The position numbers and the translations under genes were made by a program. A stretch of DNA of 64,000 nucleotides from Cloacibacterium sp047601505 (GTDB lineage: Bacteria > Bacteroidota > Bacteroidia > Flavobacteriales > Weeksellaceae): positions 744,001-808,000 of the forward strand of contig NZ_JASGJD010000001.1 of the NCBI RefSeq assembly GCF_047601505.1, given 5' to 3'. Positions 52,182-61,238 of this stretch are shown here, piece by piece. How positions within the stretch are numbered: position 1 is the stretch's first letter; each line of letters begins with the position of its first letter. Below the pieces are notes generated by a model, which was not told the DNA's origin, made no database searches, and saw nothing but the letters and a program-made list of their open reading frames with translations.

Positions 52182-53057
52182 ATGAAAGCACTTGTATTTC
52201 CAGGTCAAGGTTCCCAATTCGTAGGAATGGGAAAAGAATTATATGACAGTAGAAAAGAAATAAAAGATTTGATGGATTTCAGTAACGAAATCTTAGGATT
52301 TGATATTTTAAAAATAATGTTCGAAGGTACTGATGAAGACCTTAAAAAAACAAAAGTAACTCAACCAGCAATTTTTATTCACTCTGTAGCTGCTGTAAAA
52401 GCGATTGATGCTACGGGAGCTCAAATGGTAGCAGGGCATTCTTTGGGAGAATTTTCAGCTTTGGTAGCAAATGGAGTTCTTTCTTTTGAAGATGGTTTGA
52501 AATTGGTTTCAGAAAGAGCTTTGGCAATGCAAGAAGCTTGTGATATTAATCCTTCTTCTATGGCAGCAATTTTAGGTTTAGAAGATGCTAAAGTTGAAGA
52601 AATTTGCGCTACAATTGATGGAATTGTGGTTCCTGCTAATTATAATTGCCCAGGACAATTGGTTATTTCTGGTGAAACTATTGCGGTAGAAAAAGCTTGT
52701 GAAGCGTTGAAAGCGGCTGGTGCAAAAAGAGCTTTAATCCTTCCTGTAAATGGAGCTTTCCATTCTCCGTTGATGCAACCTGCTCAGGAAAGATTAGCTG
52801 CAGCTATTGAAAATACAAAATTTAGAAAAGCTATTATTCCAGTGTATCAAAATATCACTACAACAGCAGTCTCTAATCCCGATGAAATTAAGAAAAATCT
52901 TATTGCACAACTTACAGGTCCTGTAAAGTGGACGCAATCTGTGCAGAATATGATTAAAGACGGAGCGACGAGTTTTGTAGAAGTTGGGCCAGGCAAGACA
53001 TTGCAGGGGCTTATAAAGAAAATTAATTCCGAAGCAGTAGTTTCTTCGGCGATATAA
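52182..53057 (+). CDS. fabD: Malonyl-CoA:ACP transacylase
   Basis: A 291-residue FabD that loads malonyl onto the housekeeping acyl carrier protein in fatty-acid synthesis. FPGQGSQFVGMGKEL is at the N-terminus, the nucleophile Ser87 is in GHSLGE (85-90), the catalytic His is in NGAFHSPLM and the C-terminal EVGPGKTLQGL is present. It stands alone with its own terminator and is not near the dedicated acyl carrier protein of the glycan locus. Confidence 0.95.
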   Translation: MKALVFPGQGSQFVGMGKELYDSRKEIKDLMDFSNEILGFDILKIMFEGTDEDLKKTKVTQPAIFIHSVAAVKAIDATGAQMVAGHSLGEFSALVANGVLSFEDGLKLVSERALAMQEACDINPSSMAAILGLEDAKVEEICATIDGIVVPANYNCPGQLVISGETIAVEKACEALKAAGAKRALILPVNGAFHSPLMQPAQERLAAAIENTKFRKAIIPVYQNITTTAVSNPDEIKKNLIAQLTGPVKWTQSVQNMIKDGATSFVEVGPGKTLQGLIKKINSEAVVSSAI

Positions 53058-53062
53058 ATGCT

Positions 53063-53092
53063 AAGTCACAATTTTTATTGTGACTTTTTTTA
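53063..53092 (+). terminator. Terminator after fabD
   Basis: AAGTCACAAT (53063-53072), TTTT loop, ATTGTGACTT (53077-53086), then a T-run. Confidence 0.85.
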
Positions 53093-53117
53093 TTTTTGGT
53101 AAAAAATTAGAATAGAT

Positions 53118-54020
53118 TTGGAAAATCACATTTTTTCTCCCGGCAAATTATTAATTACCTCTGAATATTTTGTTTTAGATGGAGCTTTGGCATTGGCAGT
53201 TCCCACCAAATTGGGACAAGATTTCTATTGGCGAGAAATTGAAGACTGCAAATCTTTAGTCTATTGGGAAGCTTTACACGAAAGTAAGCCTTGGCTGTTG
53301 GTGGTTATAAATTATAAAAATTGGGAAATTGTAAGTACTAATCTTCCTGAAAGTGCAGCTTTTGTGTTGAAAGTTCTAAAAAATGTTCAAAAATTATCTG
53401 AAACAAGGTTTCAAAGTGATGTAACCTATAAGATAAGAACAAATCTTCAGTTTCCTGGGAATTTTGGATTGGGTAGCAGTTCTACTTTAATGAATAATTT
53501 GGCTGAGTTTTCTAATATTGATGCATTTTTACTTAATGAAATTTCTTTAGGAGGTAGTGGTTATGATATTGCTGTGGCGCAAGAGAAATTTGCAATTTTG
53601 TATCAAAATAATCCCAGATTAATAGAGAAGGTAGAATTTAAGCCAAAGTTTGCAAAAGACCTTATTTTAATTCATTTAAACCAAAAACAAGATTCGAGAG
53701 AAGGAATTACAGCTTTTCGGTCTCGAGAAAAATCTATATATTTAAGAAATTTGTTTTCTGAAATAACAAAAAAGGTTTTAGAATGCGAAAAAATTGAAGA
53801 TTTTTCTGAACTGATGTTGTTGCACGAGAGAGAGTTAAGTAAGTTTTTAAATGTGAAAATGATAAAGGATAAATGCTTTAAAGATTGTCCTTCTTTTGTA
53901 AAAAGTTTGGGAGCTTGGGGCGGAGATTTCGTTTTAGCTTCAAAATTTGGGGATTATAAAAAATACTTTTCACATAATAATTATCATAATGTTTTTGATT
54001 GGGAAAGTTTAGTTTATTGA
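53118..54020 (+). CDS. GYDIA-family GHMP kinase
   Basis: A 300-residue small-molecule kinase of the GHMP superfamily. It begins with HIFSPGKLLITSEYFVL, has the ATP loop NFGLGSSST (residues 115-123), and GGSGYDIAVAQ (145-155), the motif that names the GYDIA group. A C-terminal SLGAWGGDFVLAS completes the fold. It resembles mevalonate kinase, and these genes often accompany a mevalonate pathway in flavobacteria, but no other pathway gene is here. The start is a TTG, set by the conserved N-terminus; there is no ATG nearby. Confidence 0.82.
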   Translation: MENHIFSPGKLLITSEYFVLDGALALAVPTKLGQDFYWREIEDCKSLVYWEALHESKPWLLVVINYKNWEIVSTNLPESAAFVLKVLKNVQKLSETRFQSDVTYKIRTNLQFPGNFGLGSSSTLMNNLAEFSNIDAFLLNEISLGGSGYDIAVAQEKFAILYQNNPRLIEKVEFKPKFAKDLILIHLNQKQDSREGITAFRSREKSIYLRNLFSEITKKVLECEKIEDFSELMLLHERELSKFLNVKMIKDKCFKDCPSFVKSLGAWGGDFVLASKFGDYKKYFSHNNYHNVFDWESLVY

Positions 54021-54096
54021 TTTTCAATTGGTTATAAAATGTGAGTTTAGTGATTTATATCATTGCTTATAAATGGCTAAAACAGCATACATTGCG

Positions 54097-54104
54097 TAAT
54101 TTTG
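54097..54104 (+). promoter_or_regulatory. Promoter -7 box for pckA
   Basis: TAATTTTG fits TAnnTTTG and lies 42 bp before the pckA start, in the 126-bp gap after the GHMP kinase gene. Confidence 0.5.
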
Positions 54105-54146
54105 TATAGCAAAAAAATATGAATCATTAATATAATTTTTTAACTT

Positions 54147-55751
54147 ATGAAAAATTTAAAAATCATCCAAGAATTACACGATTTAGGAATCACAGGTTAT
54201 CATGAAGTAGTGTACAATCCTAGCTACGAAGAATTATACAAAGCAGAAATGTCTGCTAAAAATAAAGGCTTTGAGAAAGGTGCAGTAACCGAATCTGGAG
54301 CAGTAGCAGTGAAAACAGGAATTTTTACAGGTAGATCTCCTAAAGACAGATATATTGTATTAGATGATGTAACTAAAGATACAATTTGTTGGGACGGAAA
54401 AGTGAATTTCCCTACAACTCCAGAAATCTTCAAATCTTGTAAAGAATTAGTTCTTGAGCAACTTTCTACTTCTAAAAAACTTTATGTAGTAGATGCATTC
54501 TGCGGAACAAACCCAGATACAAGACTAAAAGTAAGATTTGTGATGGAAGTAGCTTGGCAAGCACACTTCGTGACCAATATGTTCATTAGACCATCTATCC
54601 ACGAACTAGAAAACTTTGGTGAGCCAGATTTCGTAGTAATGAACGGTTCTAAAACTGTTAATCCAAATTGGAAAGAACAAGCATTAAACTCTGAAAACTT
54701 CGTAATGTTTAACTTAACTGAGAAAATCCAAATTATTGGTGGAACTTGGTATGGTGGTGAAATGAAAAAAGGTATGTTCGCGATGATGAACTACTATTTA
54801 CCATTAAGAGGTATGGCTTCTATGCACTGTTCTGCTAACGTAGGTGAAGAAGGTGATGTTGCATTATTCTTCGGTCTTTCAGGTACTGGTAAAACTACAC
54901 TTTCTGCAGACCCAAAAAGATATTTAATTGGTGATGACGAACACGGTTGGGATAACAATGGTGTATTCAACTACGAAGGTGGATGTTATGCAAAAGTTAT
55001 CGATCTTACAGAAGAAAAAGAACCAGACATCTTCAGAGCTATTAAAAGAGATGCTTTATTAGAAAACGTTGTGGTAAATGAATATGGTGAAATAGATTAT
55101 AAAGATAATTCTATTACAGAAAACACCAGAGTTTCTTACCCAATTTATAATATTAATAAAATTGTACTTCCTTCTAAAGCAGGACACGCTAAGAAAATTG
55201 TTTACTTATCAGCAGATGCATTCGGAGTATTGCCTCCAGTTTCTGTATTGAATGACGAACAAGCACAATACCACTTCCTTTGCGGTTATACATCTAAATT
55301 AGCAGGTACTGAAAGAGGTATTACAGAACCAACTCCTTCTTTCTCTCCAGCATTTGGTGAAGCTTTCCTTACATTACACCCAACAATGTATTCTAAAACA
55401 TTAATTGGTAAAATGAAAGAACACGGTGCTAAAGCTTATTTAGTAAACACTGGATGGAACGGAACAGGTAAGAGAATTTCTCTAAAAGATACTAGAGCTA
55501 TTATTGATGCTATTATCGATGGTTCTATTGATACAGCTCCAAAAACTGTAGTTCCTGTAATGAACTTAGAAATTCCTACTTCTTTACCAAAAGTTTCTGA
55601 AGGAATTTTAGACCCAAGAGATACTTATGCTAGTGCGGCTGAATGGGAAGAAAAAGCAAAATCTCTTGCTGCAAAATACATTGCGAATTTTGAGCAATAT
55701 ACAGATACAGAAGAAGGTAAAAAATTAGTTGCGGCTGGTCCTCAAATCTAA
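54147..55751 (+). CDS. pckA: Phosphoenolpyruvate carboxykinase (ATP)
   Basis: A 534-residue PckA that makes PEP from oxaloacetate with ATP in gluconeogenesis. GIFTGRSPKDRYIV, the substrate-binding 'MHCSANVG', the kinase P-loop GLSGTGKT (residues 243-250), GDDEHGWDN, and NTGWNGTGKR are present in order. The codon choice (fewer rare AT-rich third positions, many -aac/-ttc codons) is unlike the glycan locus and suggests high expression. It is monocistronic between its own promoter and terminator. Confidence 0.97.
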   Translation: MKNLKIIQELHDLGITGYHEVVYNPSYEELYKAEMSAKNKGFEKGAVTESGAVAVKTGIFTGRSPKDRYIVLDDVTKDTICWDGKVNFPTTPEIFKSCKELVLEQLSTSKKLYVVDAFCGTNPDTRLKVRFVMEVAWQAHFVTNMFIRPSIHELENFGEPDFVVMNGSKTVNPNWKEQALNSENFVMFNLTEKIQIIGGTWYGGEMKKGMFAMMNYYLPLRGMASMHCSANVGEEGDVALFFGLSGTGKTTLSADPKRYLIGDDEHGWDNNGVFNYEGGCYAKVIDLTEEKEPDIFRAIKRDALLENVVVNEYGEIDYKDNSITENTRVSYPIYNINKIVLPSKAGHAKKIVYLSADAFGVLPPVSVLNDEQAQYHFLCGYTSKLAGTERGITEPTPSFSPAFGEAFLTLHPTMYSKTLIGKMKEHGAKAYLVNTGWNGTGKRISLKDTRAIIDAIIDGSIDTAPKTVVPVMNLEIPTSLPKVSEGILDPRDTYASAAEWEEKAKSLAAKYIANFEQYTDTEEGKKLVAAGPQI

Positions 55752-55773
55752 TTTTTGCTACTTCAAAGCAAAC

Positions 55774-55808
55774 AAAAATCCTCAACGCAAGTTGAGGATT
55801 TTCTTTTT
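55774..55808. terminator. Bidirectional terminator between pckA and aroQ
   Basis: AAAATCCTCAAC (55775-55786), GCAA loop, GTTGAGGATTTT (55791-55802), followed by T residues on the plus strand and preceded by A residues that give a T-run on the minus strand. It can serve both converging genes. Confidence 0.88.
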
Positions 55809-55832
55809 TATAGAATATTGAAATTTTTAAGA

Positions 55833-56237
55833 TTAAAGACTTAAAACGGCTAATCGATAACCGTCAATTCCAAACCCGGAGAGAACTGCATTTGTGTAGG
55901 CTGCAGTTACTGATTTTTGTCTGAATTCTTCCCTTTGATAGATATTGCTAATGTGGACTTCTATTTTTCTTTTTTTAAGGTTTTTAAGGGCATCTGCGAT
56001 AGCGAAAGAATAATGAGTAAAAGCACCCGGGTTAATTACCAAAGCATCATAATCTTCATTTTGAATTCTATCTATAATTCCACCTTCGTAATTAGATTGA
56101 TAATACATAAATTCATGCTCAGCAAATTGATTTTTTAGTTGTTCTAAAACATCATTCATGCTGGTGTTTCCATATATTTCGGGTTCGCGAGTTCCTAGTA
56201 AATTAAGATTGGGTCCGTTGATGATAAGAATTTTCAT
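55833..56237 (-). CDS. aroQ: Type II 3-dehydroquinate dehydratase
   Basis: A 134-residue AroQ of the shikimate pathway. NGPNLNLLGTREPEIYG (residues 8-24) with the catalytic Tyr22, NPGAFTHYSFAI and the late histidine in EVHISNIYQREEFR are all present. The length is a little under the usual 145. It converges on pckA. The perfect palindrome upstream of it belongs to the tRNA gene rather than to aroQ. Confidence 0.95.
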   Translation of the reverse strand: MKILIINGPNLNLLGTREPEIYGNTSMNDVLEQLKNQFAEHEFMYYQSNYEGGIIDRIQNEDYDALVINPGAFTHYSFAIADALKNLKKRKIEVHISNIYQREEFRQKSVTAAYTNAVLSGFGIDGYRLAVLSL

Positions 56238-56277
56238 TAGTCTGTTATAAATATTATTATCAAAGATAGTAAAAACA

Positions 56278-56307
56278 AAAAATCCTCAGAAATTTCTGAG
56301 GATTTTT
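56278..56307 (-). terminator. Perfect 30-bp palindrome after tRNA-Glu
   Basis: The two 15-base halves (AAAAATCCTCAGAAA and its complement, 56278-56292 and 56293-56307) are exactly complementary. It begins one base after the 3' end of the tRNA and ends in a T-run on the minus strand, so it is the likely terminator of the rpsT/tRNA transcript. Confidence 0.8.
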
Positions 56308-56308
56308 G

Positions 56309-56380
56309 TAGCCCGTAGGGGAATCGAACCCCTCTTACCAGAATGAAAATCTGAGGTCCTAACCGATAGACGAACGGGCC
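56309..56380 (-). tRNA. tRNA-Glu (UUC), copy 1
   Basis: A 72-nt cloverleaf on the minus strand. The acceptor GGCCCGT pairs with ACGGGCT (last pair G-T), the anticodon stem TCAGA/TCTGG encloses TTTTCAT (anticodon UUC), and the T-arm is AGGGG-TTCGATT-CCCCT. No CCA is encoded. It lies just downstream of rpsT. Confidence 0.93.
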
Positions 56381-56390
56381 AGATTTATTC

Positions 56391-56645
56391 TTAAGCTAAC
56401 TTGTTAACGTGTTTTGTTAACTTGCTTTTTAAGTTAGCAGCTTTATTCTTGTGAATAATGTTTTTCTTAACTAGCTTGTCTAATAAAGAAATTACCTTAG
56501 GTAATTGCTCAGTAGCTACTGCCTTATTTTCTTCGTTTCTAAGTACTTTCACAGCTGTTCTTGCAGTCTTGTGATAGTATCTGTTTCTCAATCTTCTTTT
56601 TTCAGATTGTCTAATTCTTTTAAGTGCTGATTTATGATTTGCCAT
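56391..56645 (-). CDS. rpsT: 30S ribosomal protein S20
   Basis: An 84-residue S20. The start MANHKSALKRIRQSEKRR and the basic helical remainder are standard for the protein, which binds 16S rRNA in the small subunit. It is placed between two tRNA-Glu genes on the same strand, 10 bp from one and about 80 bp from the other, so all three could share a transcript. Confidence 0.97.
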   Translation of the reverse strand: MANHKSALKRIRQSEKRRLRNRYYHKTARTAVKVLRNEENKAVATEQLPKVISLLDKLVKKNIIHKNKAANLKSKLTKHVNKLA

Positions 56646-56724
56646 AACTGTCTCAAATGTGGGTGCAAAGATAAAAATTATTTTTTAATTTGCAAATTAT
56701 TTTTTAAAAATTTTATTTTTTTTG

Positions 56725-56796
56725 TAGCCTATAGGGGAATCGAACCCCTGTTGCAAGAATGAAAATCTTGAGTCCTAACCACTAGACGAATAGGCC
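56725..56796 (-). tRNA. tRNA-Glu (UUC), copy 2
   Basis: A 72-nt cloverleaf on the minus strand: acceptor GGCCTAT with ATAGGCT, anticodon stem CAAGA/TCTTG around TTTTCAT (UUC), T-arm AGGGG-TTCGATT-CCCCT. It differs from copy 1 in the acceptor, anticodon stem and variable region but has the same anticodon. No CCA is encoded. Confidence 0.93.
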
Positions 56797-56857
56797 GTGG
56801 TTTTTTTAACGGCTGCAAAAATATAAACTTTTTTTTAATCAACAAAATTTTTTGTTC

Positions 56858-58138
56858 TTATTTATAAATTTTTTCAATGGTAGTATTTGTAATTCCCTTT
56901 TCTTCTAGGTCATTTTGTAGTTTTATTGCTGCTTCTAGGGAATTTAGATTGCCATAGTAATAGTAGAAAATGCCATCTGCTTTTTCTTTTTCTATATTTT
57001 CTAACGTTTTTAGAATAGGAGATGATTTAGGTAATTTTTCTTTACCTGCATAAATTTCAATTCTGTAATAGCCAGAATTCATTTTTTGATTAGGGATAAA
57101 ACTAATGGCTGTAGCATTTTTAAATCCTGCGTCTTTTGCCGTTTTTAAGTTTGCTTCTTTTATTGATGCGAAATTTGTTACGCTATAGTAATATTTGTAT
57201 AATCCGTTCTCTTTAATGGTTAAAATGTATTTTAATCCTTTTAATGCAGGGTCTCCTTCGTTATATTTGTTTGGAGTACTCATTAATAAAATTCTGAAAT
57301 CATTTTTTAGTGGGAGTTCTTTTGGTTTCTCTTCCTCTACTTTTTTTTGATTTCTATCAATTCTTTTTTTGTATGTTACCACAGCATCATAAATAGATTC
57401 TGCAATCTCTTTTTGTCCGTCTTCTGAAGTAATGTAAGCTGCATCGTCATAGTTGTTTACAAAGCCCGTTTCTGTAAGAATTGACGGCATTGCATTCATT
57501 CTGAGAACGTGTAAATTTGCTTGTTTTACTCCTCTTGAAGGTCTTTTTCCGTTTTTCACTAAATTATCTTCTACGAAATTACCAATGTATAAACTACCTT
57601 CGAGATATTTACTTTGTTGAATTTTTAAAGCGATTAAAGATTCGGGAGAATTTGGGTCGTAAGAGGCAAAAACTTCTTTATCCTTTGCATCGAGAAAAAT
57701 TACATCATTTTCTGCTTTTGCTATTTCTAAATTGGCTTTGTTTTGAGCAGGGCCTTGCACGAATGTTTCGGTTCCTCGAGCTTCTGTGCTGGAAGATTTG
57801 GAAGAATTAACGTGTACCGAAAGAAATAAATCCGCATGATTTCTGTTGGCAAGTGTAGTTCTTTCAATTAATGAAGGAAATTCGTCTATTTTTCTTGTAT
57901 AGATTACTTTGAAATCTTTGTCTTTCTCTAGCAATCTACCAAGTTTGAGGATAATTGCCAGTGTTACATCTTTTTCCATTACCGTTCCAAGGTCAGAATA
58001 TTTTCTTGTAGCACCAATATCTTTACCTCCGTGACCGGCATCAAGAACAATAATGAACTTTTTTTGGGCAAAAATTGAAGAAGAAAAGAAAAGAAATACT
58101 GTTAAAGTTACATAAAATAGAATATGTTGTAGTTTCAT
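56858..58138 (-). CDS. N-acetylmuramoyl-L-alanine amidase (Amidase_3) with C-terminal SPOR-like region
   Basis: A 426-residue exported zinc amidase that cuts the stem peptide from peptidoglycan. After a signal peptide (to about residue 25) come IIVLDAGHGGKD (His36), a metal Glu in MEKDVTLAI, SVHVNSS and the catalytic LTETGFVNN. Residues about 275-426 hold repeats like 'YKYYYSVTNFASIKEANLKTAKDAGFKNA' that resemble SPOR domains, which bind denuded glycan at the septum. It is divergent from the LptD-like gene with only 44 bp between. Confidence 0.9.
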   Translation of the reverse strand: MKLQHILFYVTLTVFLFFSSSIFAQKKFIIVLDAGHGGKDIGATRKYSDLGTVMEKDVTLAIILKLGRLLEKDKDFKVIYTRKIDEFPSLIERTTLANRNHADLFLSVHVNSSKSSSTEARGTETFVQGPAQNKANLEIAKAENDVIFLDAKDKEVFASYDPNSPESLIALKIQQSKYLEGSLYIGNFVEDNLVKNGKRPSRGVKQANLHVLRMNAMPSILTETGFVNNYDDAAYITSEDGQKEIAESIYDAVVTYKKRIDRNQKKVEEEKPKELPLKNDFRILLMSTPNKYNEGDPALKGLKYILTIKENGLYKYYYSVTNFASIKEANLKTAKDAGFKNATAISFIPNQKMNSGYYRIEIYAGKEKLPKSSPILKTLENIEKEKADGIFYYYYGNLNSLEAAIKLQNDLEEKGITNTTIEKIYK

Positions 58139-58152
58139 TTTTCAAAAATTAT

Positions 58153-58172
58153 TAATTTTGAGCCCAAATTTA
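58153..58172. promoter_or_regulatory. Overlapping divergent promoters of the amidase and LptD-like genes
   Basis: Plus strand TAATTTTG (58153-58160), with a TTG at 58127-58129 (23-bp spacer), faces the LptD-like gene. Minus strand TAAATTTG (58165-58172) faces the amidase. The two -7 boxes are only 4 bp apart. Confidence 0.45.
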
Positions 58173-58182
58173 TAAATAGGCT

Positions 58183-60774
58183 TTGTTTAAAAACATTTTC
58201 AAAAATACCCTACAAATTTTAATTATCCTAATTTTTAACAATTTTTTAGCACAAAATAAGCAAGAAGTTGTTACTAAAAATAGTGATAAAAGTACTGCTG
58301 TAGCCAAAAATGATACTGTAAAAGTAGAAAAAGAACAACTGGAAGATATTGTTCGCTCCAAAGCGGACAGGCAAAGAAATGATGTTCAGAAAAAAATGAC
58401 ATATCTTAATACCAACGCCGAAGTTACGTATCAAGATATGAAAATTGAAGCAGATTATATCCAAATAGATTGGGATAAAGGGATGATTTATGCCAGAGGA
58501 AAGATAGATTCTACTGGTAAGATAAAAGAACCTGCTACAGCTACGCAAGGTGGTAAAAAATACGAATACAGGCATTTTAATTACAATTATAAAACCAAGC
58601 AAGCTATTGCCTATGATGCAAGAACAGAAGAAAGTGAAGGCGTAATAGTGGCAGAAAAAACCAAAAAAGTTAGCGATTCTGTTTTCTTTTTAAAGCGTGG
58701 GAAATACACTACAGACGAATATTTTTTAAAGAAAAAAGATACCATTGCAGATTATTATCTCTTAGCGCCAGACATTAAAATGGTGAAAAGTAAAGGTAAT
58801 TCTAAACTTATTACAGGGCCAATTCAAATGTATATAGAGCAGGTTCCAACTCCGCTTATTCTTCCTTTTGCAATTTTGCCAATGACGGAAAAAAGAATGG
58901 CAGGGCTTCTTATTCCAAGTTTTGGAGAAAGGCAAGATGTTGGTTTTTTTCTTAATAGTTTAGGTTGGTATCAACCAATTGGAGAACATTTTGACCTTAA
59001 AGCTTATGTAGATTATTATACCAAAGGCAGTTGGAATATAAGGCCAGAGGTTACTTACCGAAAAAAATACAGATACAATGGTACTTTTAGAGCAGAAATG
59101 GGGAATACCATCCGCGGAATAAAAGGACTTGATGATTATAGTAAAACAGGAGTTTACAATATTGCTTGGTCTCACACTCAGGATTCTAAAGCTAATCCTT
59201 TTTTTACATTCAGTGCGTCCGTTAATATCACAAGTAGTAAGTTTTATAATAATACGGTTAATAACAACAATATTTTTAACCAAAATGTTTTAAATGCTCA
59301 GCAAAATTCTACTGTAAGTGTCACCAAAAGATTTCTTAATCTTCCTATAACGATTACAGGAACTGGAAGTTATTCTCAGAATTTTAGTACTGGATTAACG
59401 GATATTAGATTGCCTCAAATGAATGTTGCCATTAATCAGTTTTACTTATTTAAGCCTAAAACCGGAGTTAGAACGGGTCTTATAGAAAATATTAATGTAA
59501 ATACAGGGTTGCAGTTTAGCAATTACGTTTCTGGTGTTAAAAGCAGCGATTTATTTACACAAACGATGTGGGATAAAATGCAGACTGGCGCAAAAAACAA
59601 CATTGGATTAAGTACCAATACTACGATTGCAAAATATTTTACATTTTCACTTTCTGGTAATATCGATAATGTTTTAACTACAAAAACAGTTTCAAAATAT
59701 TATAATCCAGTATCTAGTGAATTGGAAACTACTCAAAATAAAGGGTTGTCTGGATATTCTACCTATTCTGCTTCTGCAAGTTTGCAGACTGTTTTGTACG
59801 GAATGCTTAAATTTAGAAAAGGTTCTAAAATTCAGGCGATAAGACACATGGTTACGCCAAGTATCAGTTTTAATTATAGTCCAGATTTTGGGAAAAGCAG
59901 TTTCGGGTATTATAAAAATTATTACAACGAAAGAGGTGTTTTAACATCTTATTCTATTTTTGAAAACGGAATGTATGGTAGTCCGAGTCAAGGTTTGCAA
60001 CAATCAATAGGTTTTAATATTAGCAATAACCTTGAGATGAAAGTGAAAAGCAAATCTGATTCTACTGGAGTGAAAAAAGTGAAAATTTTTGAATCTTTCA
60101 ATATTTCTGGAGGTTATAACTTTGCCGCAGAAAAATATAAATGGTCTGTATTTAGCGTAAGTACACAAACGTCTTTCTTTCAAAATAAATTGAATGTAAA
60201 CTCTAGTATGACGATAGATCCTTACCAAATAGTTTTTGCGCCAGGAGAAACTACCGGAACTAGAACTGAGAATTTTGGACATTTTAGCGTGCAAAGTTTT
60301 ACAATGGGATTCTCTTTTCCATTAACCAACGAGACATTTGGCAAAAAAGAAGATATTTCTAAAAAATACAATACAAAAGGCGAAATACGTAACGATGTTT
60401 ATTATTTCGATGATGATAATTATGCGAGATTTAGTCAACCTTGGACGTTAAATCTTAATGCAAATTATGGCTATTCTCGAAATGCAACTAAATTCGGGAC
60501 AAAAGTAGCATCTATCGGTATTGATAGTACTTTGAAGCTTACACCGTATTGGAGTTTATCTGGTAATACCAATTACGATTTTGTGTCTAAGAAATTGGCA
60601 TACACAAGATTAGGTTTTGCTAGAGACCAAAGAAGTTTTACCTTTAGTTTTAATTGGGTTCCGTTTGGACAATATAAAGTTTATGATTTTTTCATCAGCA
60701 TAAAAGCAAATATTTTGAAGGATGCTGTGAAGTATAAAGAGAGAAGTTTTACTACCACTACATCAGAATTCTAA
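58183..60774 (+). CDS. LptD/OstA-like LPS-assembly outer-membrane protein
   Basis: An 863-residue protein. A signal-like hydrophobic start is followed by an OstA/LptA-type periplasmic domain (about residues 60-200: VTYQDMKIEADYIQIDWDKGMIYA..GKIDSTG) and a large beta barrel (VPTPLILPFAILPMTEKRMAGLLIPSFG onward) ending in aromatic strands. This is the LptD layout of Bacteroidota. It would insert LPS in the outer leaflet. The start is a TTG just after the promoter box; no ATG upstream in frame fits. Confidence 0.85.
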   Translation: MFKNIFKNTLQILIILIFNNFLAQNKQEVVTKNSDKSTAVAKNDTVKVEKEQLEDIVRSKADRQRNDVQKKMTYLNTNAEVTYQDMKIEADYIQIDWDKGMIYARGKIDSTGKIKEPATATQGGKKYEYRHFNYNYKTKQAIAYDARTEESEGVIVAEKTKKVSDSVFFLKRGKYTTDEYFLKKKDTIADYYLLAPDIKMVKSKGNSKLITGPIQMYIEQVPTPLILPFAILPMTEKRMAGLLIPSFGERQDVGFFLNSLGWYQPIGEHFDLKAYVDYYTKGSWNIRPEVTYRKKYRYNGTFRAEMGNTIRGIKGLDDYSKTGVYNIAWSHTQDSKANPFFTFSASVNITSSKFYNNTVNNNNIFNQNVLNAQQNSTVSVTKRFLNLPITITGTGSYSQNFSTGLTDIRLPQMNVAINQFYLFKPKTGVRTGLIENINVNTGLQFSNYVSGVKSSDLFTQTMWDKMQTGAKNNIGLSTNTTIAKYFTFSLSGNIDNVLTTKTVSKYYNPVSSELETTQNKGLSGYSTYSASASLQTVLYGMLKFRKGSKIQAIRHMVTPSISFNYSPDFGKSSFGYYKNYYNERGVLTSYSIFENGMYGSPSQGLQQSIGFNISNNLEMKVKSKSDSTGVKKVKIFESFNISGGYNFAAEKYKWSVFSVSTQTSFFQNKLNVNSSMTIDPYQIVFAPGETTGTRTENFGHFSVQSFTMGFSFPLTNETFGKKEDISKKYNTKGEIRNDVYYFDDDNYARFSQPWTLNLNANYGYSRNATKFGTKVASIGIDSTLKLTPYWSLSGNTNYDFVSKKLAYTRLGFARDQRSFTFSFNWVPFGQYKVYDFFISIKANILKDAVKYKERSFTTTTSEF

Positions 60775-60791
60775 ATTATCATAAAATACTA

Positions 60792-60799
60792 TATATTTG
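60792..60799 (+). promoter_or_regulatory. Promoter -7 box for ridA
   Basis: TATATTTG fits TAnnTTTG and lies 55 bp before the ridA start. Confidence 0.5.
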
Positions 60800-60854
60800 C
60801 GAAATCTAATTTTCAAAAAAAAGGAAAATTTAATTTGGTATAAAAAATAAGAAA

Positions 60855-61238
60855 ATGAGCAAGAAAGTAATTTCTACCAGCAAAGCGCCTGCAGCTATTG
60901 GTCCTTATTCTCAGGCAAACTTCATTAATGGAGTTTTATATATTTCAGGGCAAATCCCAATTGACCCAGAAACGGGTAATTTAGTAGATGGTATTGAAAA
61001 AGAAACGCATCAGGTGATGAAAAACCTAAAAGCAATTTTAGAAGAAGCAGGTTTAACTTTTTCTAATGTGGTGAAAGCAACTATTTTTCTTAAAAACATG
61101 GACGATTTTGCTGCCATGAATCAAATTTATGCTTCTTATCTAGACGAAAACAGCTACCCTGCAAGAGAAACCGTACAAGTTTCTTGCCTTCCAAAAAATG
61201 TAAGTGTAGAAATTTCAATGATTGCACATCAATTCTAA
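60855..61238 (+). CDS. ridA: RidA family 2-iminobutanoate/2-iminopropanoate deaminase
   Basis: A 127-residue RidA. KAPAAIGPYSQAN near the start, YISGQIPIDPETG, and the C-terminal YPARETVQVSCLPKNVSVEISMIA contain the conserved Arg and Glu that act on reactive enamine/imine intermediates from threonine dehydratase. It is complete. The stop codon is directly followed by the start of the next gene. Confidence 0.95.
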   Translation: MSKKVISTSKAPAAIGPYSQANFINGVLYISGQIPIDPETGNLVDGIEKETHQVMKNLKAILEEAGLTFSNVVKATIFLKNMDDFAAMNQIYASYLDENSYPARETVQVSCLPKNVSVEISMIAHQF

